Shown here: piece after piece, positions 41,661 through 52,289 of the stretch | How the letters are laid out: every line of letters begins with the position of its first letter | Position numbering within the stretch: the stretch's first letter is position 1 | Source: Aphanomyces cochlioides | Taxonomy: Eukaryota > Oomycota > Saprolegniomycetes > Saprolegniales > Verrucalvaceae | Assembly: GCA_019828595.1 (NCBI GenBank) | Contig: JAHQRK010000034.1 | Coordinates: 434,001 to 498,000 of the forward strand | Direction of reading: 5' to 3' | DNA length: 64,000 bases | The notes under the pieces: model-generated | What the model was told of the DNA's origin: nothing | Databases searched by the model: none | The model's input: only the letters and a program-made list of their open reading frames with translations | Made by a program: the position numbers and the translations under genes

Positions 41661-43486
41661 GTCCGCCGTATCAGTGGAGCAACATGCTAAAAACTTGCAT
41701 CACGCTACAAACCGAGTCTTCAGGCGTGCTGTGGCTAGCTGTGGAGGCAGAGGAGAGCCAACAAGCGGCGAGTTAGCTCGGTGGCAGCGGGTAGAACGTT
41801 CCCAGCATGGGTGCTACAAAGATTTTAGTCATCCACTTTAGCTGTATGTCGGCAACAGTCATACAACTGCTTTACAGCGATCCGGGAAATATAAGACCAC
41901 AGGTGATTCTTCGCTGATTGGTCAATTTCAAGCTGAACATGGACTCCATATACTGTAATAAATTGTAACCTGTTAAATTGCATATTGCATTTGGAAAAAG
42001 ACGAAGAGACTTATATTGGATAAGCGTGCAAGACTTCATATATTATGAAAATTGATAGAAATGACGAATTACTCATATGTGTCATGTAAGTCTTTTTTGG
42101 AGAAACATGGAAAACTCTATAATTTTATAATTGGTGCATTCATGTCGAAGATGTGAATCATTGAACAATGTATCATCCCATTTGCATATCGTTTCTTTGG
42201 AAAGAATGCCTGTATTTTCAACAACAACTTACCCTTCTTCTACGACAGCACTTATAGCTTATGTAGGAGCACCGTAGTTTACTTGTGTTTGCGCGTTTAT
42301 CTGGCCATGAAACGATGGTTGACCTCCTGTCATATTTATTTCTTGTTAAAATTAATATGCTTTATTTTCACGGTTCAATAGAGGGGTAGGGTTTGTTGAT
42401 GGTCTTATCTTCAATTTACCGCCGTGGAATTGTGGAACCTCTTTAAATACATGTTTTTATATATGTATTAATAAAGGTTATGTGTTATTAAGGAATATTA
42501 TGTGAATGTTTACTTCAGGTAGTCACATTTTATATATTGGACATTACAGTATATAACAGTCCACAGTACTGCAGATGCACATTGAGAATTGCAGCACCGC
42601 CACGGCCTTCTCGCTGCTTTCTCCGATGCGAAACCAAGCCGTAGAGGTCCATGTTCGTGCTGTGGGTGGCCTGCATGATGTCGTTGTGGCGCACGGGTCT
42701 CCCATAGCGATGCCAAGATAGGACGAAACGAAAACCCTATTAACCAGAATAAAACCTAAAAACCTACTTCATCTCAAAAAGCCCTCACGCATGAGGAGGG
42801 GATATCATGAAAGCTCCGTGTACACTACCGAGGCCATCGCGTTGCTTTCGGTGTCGAGAAACGCAGAGAGCTCAACGGAAGGGCACGATCCCCCGAAATC
42901 GTCCATACGTGGAATTGGTCAAAATGAGATTTGACGGCGCGTGGCGACTCCCTGCGGCGACTACAACGTCATGAGTGCACAGCTATGCTGTTTGTTGTGT
43001 GACTCACGCGTCTCCGAGAGGAAAACGACGGCGGCTAGCCTGCCACTCCATGGATTAGTGATATTCCCCCAGGCATATGTTCCAGCGCATCCGTGGGGAA
43101 GCAAGCACCGTCGGATGCCCTTGAAATGACAAACCCAAGGTGGAATTGGACTCATATGACACCCACAATGTGCAAGCAGTCGGCAATTATTGACTGCCTG
43201 CCTGTAGTCGTCGCTGCCAACGCGGGGCCGACGCTCCCGAGCTCCATGAGGATGAGCCACTGGTGGTGTCTGGCACGATGGTCGCGCGCCATCGACACGA
43301 TCAAGCGACTTCGAGCACGTGGAGGTAATCCAACGGCGCCAAATGGGTCAAAACCGTGGTGAAGTTCACTCCAAACCACGTGGATGACGTGGCAGAACCG
43401 TGTGCAAGGGCAGAGGATAGGTACAACCCACGGTGAGCTAGCTAGCTTCCTTTGGCTTTGTTAACTTTACTGGTGGCTTCTATCGT
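41661..43486. other. Long spacer, AT-rich middle, no gene
   Basis: 41880-42560 is AT-rich without inverted ends or coding signal. 42560-42710 resembles 44820-44915 (both contain GCAGCACCGCCACGG and CTTCTCGCTGCTTTCTCCGA), that is, a duplicated upstream piece of the START gene at 43487. An AACCTA repeat lies at about 42730-42767. A START scrap is near 43385. Confidence 0.45.
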
Positions 43487-44710
43487 TCAGGATGGTCGTC
43501 GTTGCGTCAATTCACGCAAGGAGGGGATGTCAAAGAGGATGAGCTGGGCCTGCGGGTCACGGGTGGAGTCTGCGTAGTTGGAGAGATCGACCGACACGAC
43601 GTCGTCGTCGTCGACAGTGCCGTCGCCCTTTGTTTCAAGAAATGGCCACTCGGTGGCTTTGGTGAGGAGTGCCGGCCATTCTGGAGGCATCACGTTCGAG
43701 TAGGACGAGCTGGGCGTCCACGCCGAGACGGCGGACGTGTTGAGCGAGCACGGGAGACACGCCCGGATGCGAACATGGTGGCCATCGATCTTGACATTCC
43801 ACACGCGATTGCAAGCGCGACAGACGACGTCGCCACACTTGAAGCAGTTGGATTTCTTGCGCAGGAGGCCAAACTTGTGCCGACAGAGCGAGCAAGTCGA
43901 GCGGGATTCCAAACGACAGAGCTGAGTGTAGTTTACAAAAGGAGTGCGGCTCAGCCGGTTCTCCCGCATGAGTCGATCGATATTCGACATCGAGCGCAGC
44001 CACGACGTGACCGTCAGCCCGACGGCCCACGACGGAATTCTGCCGTGGAGATCCACGTCGGCCACGTGCGTCATGTGGAGGTACCCAGGTCGGTCGGATT
44101 CTACCACGACAAAGCCCATGTCGTACATGTATCCACGGCGACAGCGGAGTTGCTTGCGCGTGTCGGGAAACGCCGCAAGCTCGATGGAGCGACACGAGCG
44201 GACCCACGCACGCTTGCCATCAATTTTGAACTCGACATTCGTCTCAAGGAAGACGAAATCGCGTTTGGCGACCAATCCGTCGAGCACACTCTTGCCTAAA
44301 GACCACTTGATGTGCGTAGAATCGTTGGGCCGATCGGCGTGGCGGGGCACGACAGTATGCAAGACCGCCATGTCGACGTAAGCGCAGGCATATCGCCGAA
44401 ACAATTCTCTCGCTTGGTCGGTGGTGTCGTTGCGAAAGACGTCGATGTACTCGTCGAGCTGGCCCACGACTTGCATCACGCCACAGTACCGAGACGGTCT
44501 TTCCAGAGCACGACGGCCGCGCTGCTTGTAGATCTTGAGCTCCGACTCGTCTTTATGCAATTTCCAGTCGTACGCACCGTCAACGAGCTTAGCTTTAGTG
44601 ACCAATGTCTCTGCGCTTTGCATGCCAAGATCAGCGTAGTGTTGGATCGCTTCTGGAGAGAGAGGAGGGCAGTTCAAGTAGCTCGGTGGCAGCGAGTGTT
44701 TCCCAGCCAT
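43487..44710 (-). CDS. START-FYVE-like protein, minus-array member
   Basis: The open frame reaches back to 45010, but the family N-terminus begins MAGKHSLPPSYLNCPPLS at 44710, giving 407 aa, so the upstream 100 codons are probably 5' UTR. No intron. START-like domain: YDWKLHKDESELKIYKQRGR, DVFRNDTTDQARELFRRYAC, DGKRAWVRSCRSIEL, VVVESDRPGYLHMTHVADVD. FYVE-like finger: CSLCRHKFGLLRKKSNCFKC, VVCRACN, ACLPCSL. Tail DDDDVVSVDLSNYADS and IPSLREL, which closely matches the tail kept in the FYVE-less mini-genes at 15-17 kb and so marks the type of parent those derive from. Confidence 0.87.
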   Translation of the reverse strand: MAGKHSLPPSYLNCPPLSPEAIQHYADLGMQSAETLVTKAKLVDGAYDWKLHKDESELKIYKQRGRRALERPSRYCGVMQVVGQLDEYIDVFRNDTTDQARELFRRYACAYVDMAVLHTVVPRHADRPNDSTHIKWSLGKSVLDGLVAKRDFVFLETNVEFKIDGKRAWVRSCRSIELAAFPDTRKQLRCRRGYMYDMGFVVVESDRPGYLHMTHVADVDLHGRIPSWAVGLTVTSWLRSMSNIDRLMRENRLSRTPFVNYTQLCRLESRSTCSLCRHKFGLLRKKSNCFKCGDVVCRACNRVWNVKIDGHHVRIRACLPCSLNTSAVSAWTPSSSYSNVMPPEWPALLTKATEWPFLETKGDGTVDDDDVVSVDLSNYADSTRDPQAQLILFDIPSLRELTQRRPS

Positions 44711-46445
44711 GATGTGCCCTCCCGTGGTCAAAATGCCAATTGGTGCAGCACAAATTCCACATGACATGGGTGCTTGAAAGATGTTCGTAATCCACTTGAG
44801 CTGTATGTCGGCTGCGGAAGTACAACCACACGCTGCAGCACCGCCACGGTCTTCTCGCTGCTTTCTCCGATGTAAAGCCAAGCGGGAGAGGCCCTCTTCC
44901 GTGCCTTGGGTGGCCGGATCGATGTAGTTGTCTCTCCGCCAAGTCAGACAATCAAACTTCCAGGGGACGCCGAGAAAGGGTGGACAATGTAGCCATCCCT
45001 CCACATGCACCTCGCGTTACAACCACCTCGATTGGACGTCCACGATGTCAGTAATTTCACTGCAATCGCCACGAAGTAGGACAACTGCATTCACGTGCAG
45101 CGATGCTTCAGGTTTTATTTAGGTTTATTAGTAGATCGAGGGTAGGTTTATAGTTTTTTATCGGCTTACAGTATTCCTCTCGACTCCGTATATTGTACCT
45201 CTTGGCCGCAGCATGTTGTCGTTGATTGCTTCGGCTAAAAAGTTGCTTGGGAGTACGATTTGTATTTCGTGATTGTTTTAGAATGAAAGACTTGCATGCT
45301 ATCGGGGTGATTGATCGCTGAAAGTTGGCACCAGTCCAGATTCACCTGTTAAAGTTTATGAAATATCATTAATTTAATTTAAAAGGGTTTTTGTTGTTAG
45401 AGGTTTTCCTCCTGCAATTTGATTGGTTAGATGAATAGACCAAAAAATGGCCATACCATCACGACTCGGACATCGGACACTGCTTCGGACACGAAAATAT
45501 CCCACTCAATAATATTGTGCGTTCTACTTGAAATTTCCCAGATCGATTCATTGAATCGATCAGTCGAAATCGACCGAGTAATCGCCACACCTCTATAAAA
45601 TAATATTCATGTATTTGTTTTGGAAGTTTCCCAAAATTTGAAGACCACTGAAGACAGAGCAAGCAAGAGAGCATGGAAGACGAGAGCAAGAAAGCATTGA
45701 CAACCTCGCTGTGGCGATGCACCCACAGCAGCACGAGCAGATCAGCTGCTCACCATCAACCAGACGTGCTCGAACTCCCGTCAGACACTTGTCCCCAGAG
45801 CAATACAGTTCTCGTCCTGGTTTACCGACAGACATAACTTCACTTACACCATCCAAACAGGTACTCCAGCAGTGATAAACCCCGCCAGTCCATGAACCAA
45901 CAACTATAAGCCCAAAGAGCTTTTGGTCGTGCGGTTCAGTTTGCATGATAAACGCTTAAATTCGATAATGAAATTGTTCATTCCAAATATTCATTTTTAA
46001 GATGTATATAATTTGATGGGGGTCCATCTCGTACTGTATTTTCTTTTGACCAATGAAAATGCAGCGTCGATTTTTCGAACGGTTTGGATATCTCTCGAAA
46101 ACCGACCGAATCCGGCAAATTTGGCCAATAATAAAGTTCGATACAAACAGTAAGCATTGAATAAATCCATGTAATATAGTTGTCCAAAGAATTATAATAA
46201 AGCTGACTTCAATAGAAAGAAAACAACTTGCTTGAAATATTGATGGTATGATAAAGTTACTTATATTTTGACAGAAGTACTCCGGATGGGACATGGCAGG
46301 TATTGCTTCGATATTCGAAACCATCAACAAGGGTGGTTTTGTGGGCTATTTAGAATTGCTTTTTACGGCCTGTGGGCCGAGAACGAGAAATTCGAAGTTA
46401 CGTTGTGCGCTCGAACTAAATTCATGTGTGCTCTGCGAGGCAAAT
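44711..46445. other. Spacer, no gene assigned
   Basis: It begins with the open but probably untranslated 5' extension of the 43487 gene. An AACCTA-type repeat lies at about 45112-45160. Overlapping frames at 45590-45950 on both strands (117 codons on minus) have no recognisable motif. Confidence 0.4.
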
Positions 46446-46744
46446 TAGAGAGTATTCGGAGTGCTGGTGAGTTTCAATTTCAGCCGTCATTTCAGCTTCC
46501 AGGATTTGAAATTCAACTGGGTGAAAATATGATTTTCGATAACGATTTGATATTCAATTTGAGTGTCTTCCTGTACGGATTTTAAGGCTGCAGCCACCAC
46601 CAAAAACAGTCATTCGGCGTTTATCGCAGTGTGCTTCTGGACCACGGTGCCAGCGACGAGGAAAACGACTCTGTCGGGCAGATGCTTGCACACCCATTGG
46701 AACCTCCGCAACTCAGTTCTCCGCGCGCGACGATATCATTATAT

Positions 46745-46828
46745 TGAGCACTACCTATTTTCTGTTTCACAGCTCCGGCAACGGCTCCGGCAACGGAGCT
46801 GTGAAACAGAATATCGGTAGCGCTCAAT
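46745..46828. repeat. 34-bp-stem hairpin with 12-bp tandem loop
   Basis: The left arm 46745-46778 (contains TTTCTGTTTCACAGCTCCG) pairs with the right arm 46795-46828 (CGGAGCTGTGAAACAGAA and on) with a few mismatches. The 16-bp loop and the adjacent stem contain two tandem copies of CTCCGGCAACGG. Confidence 0.8.
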
Positions 46829-47029
46829 TGCTGTTGCATCAACGATCATCTCGTTGAAGCTGTTCGAATGGTCAATGATTGGTGTTGGCCGCCTCAAACG
46901 CAAGAGATTGTAGTCGTGGAGGAACTTCACAATCTCGAGGAATCTGTTCTTGCCACGACATGTAACATATAGTCGACACACAAGGTTGGTTGCTCGAGCG
47001 CGGCCAAGGGGTGGTGCGATGTACACCAT
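46751..47029 (-). pseudogene. Possible PIF/Harbinger transposase fragment
   Basis: The frame MVYIAPPLGRARATNLVCRL, then PTPIIDHSNSFNEMIVDATA and IERYRYS, resembles the N-terminal region of Harbinger-type transposases (a proline-rich stretch, N-x-F-x-E/M, then an (E/R)RYR block). The frame then runs into a hairpin (46745-46828). Sequences at about 46446-46500 and 47165-47222 are imperfect inverted copies of each other and could be the ends of the parent element. Weak assignment. Confidence 0.3.
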
Positions 47030-47269
47030 GCAAAATTTGAAGTGATGGACGTCCGGAAATGCAAGACTTCCAAACCGTCGCTCAAATCCAGTTGAGCAAA
47101 TTGGCCAGTTTGCTCAAATGTGAACTTCAGTGGCTCCGTCGAGCAGTTTCAGTAGCCAATGAAAATACAGGATTCTGAAACTGAAATTGAAGTTTTACCT
47201 CGCTTCGAATATTCTCTATTGAAAAATGAAGAATTACCACTTCTCGACGACGGGTTAGGTTTATGAGAG

Positions 47270-47313
47270 CAACCATCCGCATAATCAACCGACAAAGGTA
47301 CGGTTAATTATGC
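47270..47313. repeat. Hairpin, 18-bp stem
   Basis: CATCCGCATAATCAACCG, a short loop, then CGGTTAATTATGCGGATG; one mismatch in the stem. No adjacent gene explains it. Confidence 0.75.
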
Positions 47314-47466
47314 GGATGAATTAATTTTCCTTCTCTCTGATTAGTGCATATCTAGAACATAAATATCTCTCGACGAAACGGAAACGAAAAAGATTTGGCT
47401 CCACTGCATTGTTCATTTGCAGCAGTGGTGGCAACAGCCGCGGCGGCGCGCCAAGAACAGCGGCGC

Positions 47467-47640
47467 CAGCACGGCAGGAACGGTGGTGACGGCAGTGGCA
47501 GCAAGTGGCAGCAGTGGCAGTGACGGTGGCAGCTAGTGGCAGTGGCAGCAGTGGCAGCAAGTGGCAGCAGTGGCAGTGACGGTGGCAGCTAGTGGCAGTG
47601 GCAGCAGTGGCAGCAAGTAGCAGCAGTGGCAGCGAAGGTG
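47467..47640. repeat. GC-rich GGCAGCAGTGGCAGC minisatellite
   Basis: Tandem array of GGCAGCAGT/GGCAGTGAC-type words with a higher-order unit of about 60 bp (CAAGTGGCAGCAGTGGCAGT, then GACGGTGGCAGCTAGTGGCA) seen about two and a half times. The neighbouring open frame at 47321-47767 (minus) owes its length to the repeat. Confidence 0.8.
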
Positions 47641-47839
47641 GAGCCTGCTTGAAGCATCTCCGCGTGCTGCACAGTGCCGGTGTTTTGAACGCCCACATAC
47701 AGCAGTTTGACTTGCTGTTCCGCGCGCGACTTATTGAGGATCCATCGTCATCAAGTACGATAAACAAGTTGCAGCTGTACTAAGCATCATTATCAACTTT
47801 CTGCGTAGTCTCTAAATCTTTCTTGTACGTTGATCCTAT

Positions 47840-48180
47840 AGTGGAAGTCTGCATTAACGTTTACAATGTGAGGAGATGCTTAGCTTGATAGATTGTCTCT
47901 CATCGTGGCGAATATAATGAGCCTAGATAGTAATATGCATTAACTTTTAACATAAGAGCAAATGTTTACCATTGCATTGCATTTAATCATAGTGTCGGCG
48001 ACCTAGAAAGTTAACTGCATTAACTTTGAACATAAGAGAAATTGTTTACCATTTCATTGCAGCTAATCGATTGCACAGTGTCGACGGTATAGGAGAACTA
48101 GACAGTAAATAACATTAGCATTGAAATTTGAAGACGAAATATTACCAATGAGAAGCATTTTAATGTGTTAATGTACCATG
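47840..48180. repeat. Diverged tandem repeat of about 80-90 bp
   Basis: Three to four diverged units share GCATTAACTTT, AACATAAGAG, GTTTACCATT and CATTGCA in the same order (for example from 47938 and from 48012). No coding potential. Confidence 0.6.
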
Positions 48181-48635
48181 CGGAACCACCGCAGGATTTT
48201 CTCCACTTTTTACAGTGTGGGAGGATTTTTGATGTCAAATTCTGTACTAATTAGCCCCCACTAACAAGAAGTCGCTTTTAAACTCGGGCAATGGTGGTTA
48301 ATCACACTACGTGCAACACAACAACGAAAAGACAAAAATAAGAATAATAGATTTTTGATTCTTGAGGCAGCACCGCCATGGCAGCGACAGCGACATCAGT
48401 GACGGCTCCGCGAACGACAACCGTGGGGAGGCCCTGGCTTGAGTCGCTGGGGGGCTCGGCGACTTTGAAGACAGCGACGTCATCAATTGCGAAAAGACGG
48501 GGATATCTTTTGATACCCCCCGAGATACATCCTGACGCAAAAGGGATCTGACACCAGCATAGGTCAGGATGGCAAGTCGTGCAGACTAACGGCTGTGTTA
48601 GTTGCTAGGCGTAATGTTGAGTCTCTCTTATCTAC

Positions 48636-49192
48636 ATGAATTTTCACACTCTATTAGGAGAAAAATTGCCAATTCTTTTTGCTCTTAAGGGAAAGCCAGG
48701 GGGATATATTGATTCGAATGAATTATGTTTGTATCCTCCAGAGCATCTATATGCCGTCCAACGAAATGTATGGATCGATGGTGCAAGATGGAAATTCTAC
48801 CTTGACAACGTCTTAAGGTAATTCTTACAAGTGAGTTAGAATTAAGATGAATAAATGCTAGCTCTGATTGTCATTGACAACTTTGATGCACATACGACGT
48901 CAACGAACATTGCCTTCGTCGAAGAAGAGCTTAGTTCTATCGTTTGTACACTCCCTCCCAACACAACGTCTGTGCTGCAACCACTAGACGTGGGAGTGAA
49001 CCACTAGACGTGGGAGTGATGGGTCCCTTCAAAGCCAAGATAAGGAATTTATGGCTGCGAGAAACCTACCACCCCTCTAGTGCAGTGGAAAAGAGAATGT
49101 CCTGCATTAAAAGAGCCATTCAAGCTTGGGAAATAATTTCCCCCGAGACTATTCGAAAAGCATTCGAAAAGGATATACCAAGACGTAGGTAG
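48636..49192 (+). pseudogene. pogo-like transposase C-terminal relic
   Basis: Pieces in order: GEKLPILFALKGKPGGYIDS with NELCLYPPEHLYAVQ (48655 onwards), then IVIDNFDAHTTSTNIAFVEE and LSSIVCTLPPNTTSVLQPLD (from about 48868, carrying an Asp and the QPLDVG Asp of DDE_1 transposases), then GPFKAKIRNLWLRETY to 49192. An exact 20-bp tandem duplication (48979-48998, 48999-49018) breaks the frame in the QPLDVG block, and another break lies between 48822 and 48850. N-terminal half absent. Confidence 0.7.
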
Positions 49193-49916
49193 ATGTAGCT
49201 ATCTCTGATAATAAACTGTCCGATTTGTTTTTCACCTGCCCTTATGAAGATCCATTGTTTCTCAATTGCATGATACAGGACTGAGACTATCTGGACATCT
49301 ACTCTAACAGTGAATACTGATCATGCAATTAAGTTTGGGATGAAATAAGCTTATGGACGTATCACTGAAAAGCATTTGAAGCTCACTTTTAGAAACATTG
49401 TATTCAGTATAAAAGTATATTAGTTTATATAGGTATTTCTCAAATTGATATGTGGTAAAACTTTCCATTTGGCCAATCAAATTGTAGTACAACTGTATGT
49501 GTATTTTTACCAGGGCTCTGTACTGTAATACTACGTAGTACTATGTTGTACAGCCCGCTGTACTATTTGGAACTTACAGTACATCACGAGGTCTCCTATG
49601 GTTCTAAACTACAGACAATTTACCCTGTCCAAATGGACCGATAACGTTACTGTAGGTTTGATCCTAAATGAAAAAACGATATTGAGATGAGCTGGTGGCC
49701 AAAGTCGTCTTTTCAGTACCACTCGCTTTTCATATTATAACGTAAAGAACCAGTGTCTTGCCCCCGTTCCAGTCTTTTGCCCCTTTTTCTCGTTGACGAT
49801 TTTTTTAAATTATATCCAATAGAAATCGTTCGTGGTCTTTCGAGCTATATGATTGGTGCATGAATAAATTGGAGGGAAACTTTGAAAGTCTATCTGTCGG
49901 CCTTCATTCCTCATTC
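49193..49916. other. No recognisable gene
   Basis: AT-rich flank of the pogo-like transposase. A GTACTGTAATACTACGTAGTACT-type palindromic run lies at about 49517-49560; nothing else was identified. Confidence 0.4.
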
Positions 49917-52042
49917 ATGGGACGACGGCGCAAGTATACCAAAGAGGAGCTCGACGAGGCGATACGACGCGTTCAAAGTGGTGAAAATCAGCGTTTTGTG
50001 AGCATGGCTTTGCGGATACCCTATCATACACTTAAATTCCATGTCGCAAAAAGTGGTTCTGCTGACAGCGACGCACAAGAACGTATGGGACCATCGCCTG
50101 CCTTGCCGGATGAGTGTGAGACCTATCTTTCATCGTGGTTTGTACAAATGCTACAGGATGGTCATCCAATCGGCCGACAAGAGCTGCTTGAAAAAGTAGG
50201 AGAGGTCTGCTTATCCTTAAATCGGCCGCCTCTTGGACCTGGGTGGTACAAGCGCTTTCTACAAAGACACCCATACCTGGTCAATCGTCAAGCTCAAAGT
50301 GTGTCGCGTGTACGAAACAATGTTGACATGGACAACCTCCGCATGGTCTTCCATACGATTGCGAAACTCGTTATTGAGCACCGATTGTCCCCGGAAAGAA
50401 TATTCAATATTGATGAGACTGGCTTTGAAAAGCGAAAGAAATCCAAGAAAGTTCTGGCTTTGAAAGGATCATTCAAAGTATGGTCCAAGGATGTCATGCC
50501 TCAATTTCATCTGACAATTGTTGCAGCCGGAAGTGCTGATGGATATATCCTTCCCCCCACCTATATTTTGCCTGGACGTCGCATTGAGAGGAGTCTCTTT
50601 TCCCACTGCTCCGTGCCTGGGGCGGCCATTAGAGGGAACGACAGAAAGTAAGAGGGAGTGGTACTTCAATTTGTACCAAATAGAGGATTTATATTGGTCG
50701 AATTATTAGCCTTTGTTAGCCAATGAGAGCTTGTAAGGTTCAATTAAAATAGAAATGGAATTAAATTATGAAAAATATTTTATTCAAAAGAATTCATGTC
50801 CTCGTTCTGAGTTATTTCATGCACAAAAAGAAATATGATTGAACAGGATATACTGTTTCACGAGAAAGAGTGATTGCCAATTGAATTCTTAGTGCAGCTT
50901 TATTCCATTCGACAAAATTCTTTAACAATCTCCTTTCCTTGTTCCGCAAGGTTTTCTTTTTCATGACCAACTCATCAGTGCTATCCACTTTGGATGTGTC
51001 ACTGGATTCGTGTTTGTGGCTTTAAAACGGAAGTCTGCGTTTCACCACGACGAACGCGAACTTTGAAAAAGTCTTCTCCAACACAGTGCATGAGTGAAGC
51101 CGAATGTTATGCGATGAATCGATCTTCTGTTGTGGCTAAATTAAATTTAATTTTTCAAAAACCCAATTTTTGAAGAAATAATATTTAGTACCAATCAGAG
51201 GCTACTTTTCGTATTAGTATAATCTCATTCGCTAAAACAAAAGTTGCATTTCAGAAGTACCACACCCTCTTACTTTCTGTCGTTCCCTGTACTTGCAATG
51301 ACTCTGGCTTTATGAATGGCTTCTTGTTTCGGAAATGGCTCCGTTTTCTGGATTGCATTACCCCTCGCTCTATTGCACGTCCTTTAGTGGTGATCTTTGA
51401 CCGCTACAAGTCGCATTACACCGATCCTCGTGTCGTCCAACACGCAAATTCTTTGCAAATTCTTCTTGTATGCTTGCCTGCAAACGGGACCCATCTTATC
51501 CAACCATTGGATGTGTCTGTGTTTGGTCCGTTCAAACGAGTGTTGAGACGCGAGTTGTTCGAATCAAAGTGACGACGTCTCAATGCCATGTGTCCAAAGC
51601 GAATGCTCTTCGATTGGCGAGTGCTGTGTGGAGTAAACGTGTGAAGGGCCTTAACTTGCTTAGTGGCTTTAAGCTTTGTGGTTTGTATCCCCCATCGCTT
51701 TCCGCGATGACACATCGCTTGGGTTTGTTTTCGTCAGGATGCACTGGCCTGCATAAGTTGCAGCACTTGTGGGAGGCACGTTTGGAGTTTATACGTTCAA
51801 ATGTATTGACTTTGCCGCCTGCACCGCCTGAAGCAAGATCGAAGCGAAAAACGATTGATGTGGCTGGTCGTTTGCTTACAGAGGCAATGGTTGTGCGCCT
51901 CAATGAAGAAAAATCATGTCGTGCGCCAAAGCGAAGAAAAACAAAATCTGGTGTAGCCCGCGAGCAAGTCGTCGAGAATGAAGAAGAAGAAGAAATTGTT
52001 CCTCAGGTTGACGATGCTGGCTACGAGGTATATCAACTGTGA
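49917..52042 (+). pseudogene. pogo/Jerky-type transposase split by a MITE
   Basis: Start MGRRRKYTKEELDEAIRRVQ at 49917 with an HTH_psq-like N-terminus, a CENP-B-type second HTH (GPGWYKRFLQRHP) and the DDE_1 domain: first Asp in IFNIDETGF, then, after the inserted MITE (50632-51289), FMNGFLFRKWL, second Asp in VVIFDRYKSHYT and third Asp in LIQPLDVSVFGPFK. Removing the MITE plus one TA rejoins the frame exactly (AAI then TCNDSGF). A separate 1-bp shift near 51570 moves the C-terminus (SKANALRLASAVWSKRV to the acidic end at 52042) into another frame. So there are two independent lesions. Confidence 0.82.
50632..51289. mobile_element. 658-bp MITE inserted in pogo transposase, TA duplication
   Basis: Ends GAGGGAACGACAGAAAGTAA (left) and, inverted, CAGGGAACGACAGAAAGTAA (right), similar over about 36 bp with two differences. 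TA at 50630-50631 and 51290-51291 is the target duplication. No ORF inside. Autonomous partner not seen in the window. Confidence 0.88.
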
Positions 52043-52289
52043 GATGATGGCGGAGCCCCGCGCGAAGCGCGCACGAGCGTAGCGAGTAGTCTCGCAGGTC
52101 GAAAATTTTGTTCTTTGCTCGTTTGAGGGCTTATTTCTTCGAATTTGGCCATAACAATGCGTGCATTTGTATCACCGTTCATTGTAGAAGCGATTGGTCT
52201 TGTTTTTGTGGCGATTGGGGTATTTTTTCTTGGATATTTTGGATGTTAGTTGTCATTATGAAGGCTATGTGCGATTGAATTGAACTATA
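52043..52289. other. Flank with GC-rich palindromic run
   Basis: Right after the pogo stop, CCGCGCGAAGCGCGCACGAG (about 52056-52075) is a small GC-rich palindromic stretch that could be a transcript end or transposon subterminal sequence. Nothing else. Confidence 0.4.

Larger units (their letters stand above)
18160..45165. repeat. Dispersed AACCTA/AATAAACCTA short repeat family
   Basis: About a dozen short A-rich blocks (35-70 bp) share AAAAACCTA, AATAAACCTA or the complement TAGGTTTATT. Approximate positions: 18163, 23730 (complement), 24147, 28300, 28430 (complement), 29873, 32755, 32925, 39680 (complement), 39960 (complement), 42735 and 45112 (complement). Several have the two-part form GAAAAACCTAATAACCT, 10-25 bp, AATAAACCTA. 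I saw them only inside the START-FYVE cluster, in spacers, not in genes and not in 0-18 kb or 46-64 kb. Function unknown. Confidence 0.6.

Noticed and set aside
44711..45010. N-terminal extension of the 43487 gene (100 extra residues)
   Set aside because: All paralogues start at the position equivalent to 44710 and the extension shares no protein similarity with them, so it is more likely 5' UTR.
47321..47767. 148-codon Ala/Ser/His-rich frame
   Set aside because: Length is due to the GGCAGC minisatellite; no independent evidence of coding.
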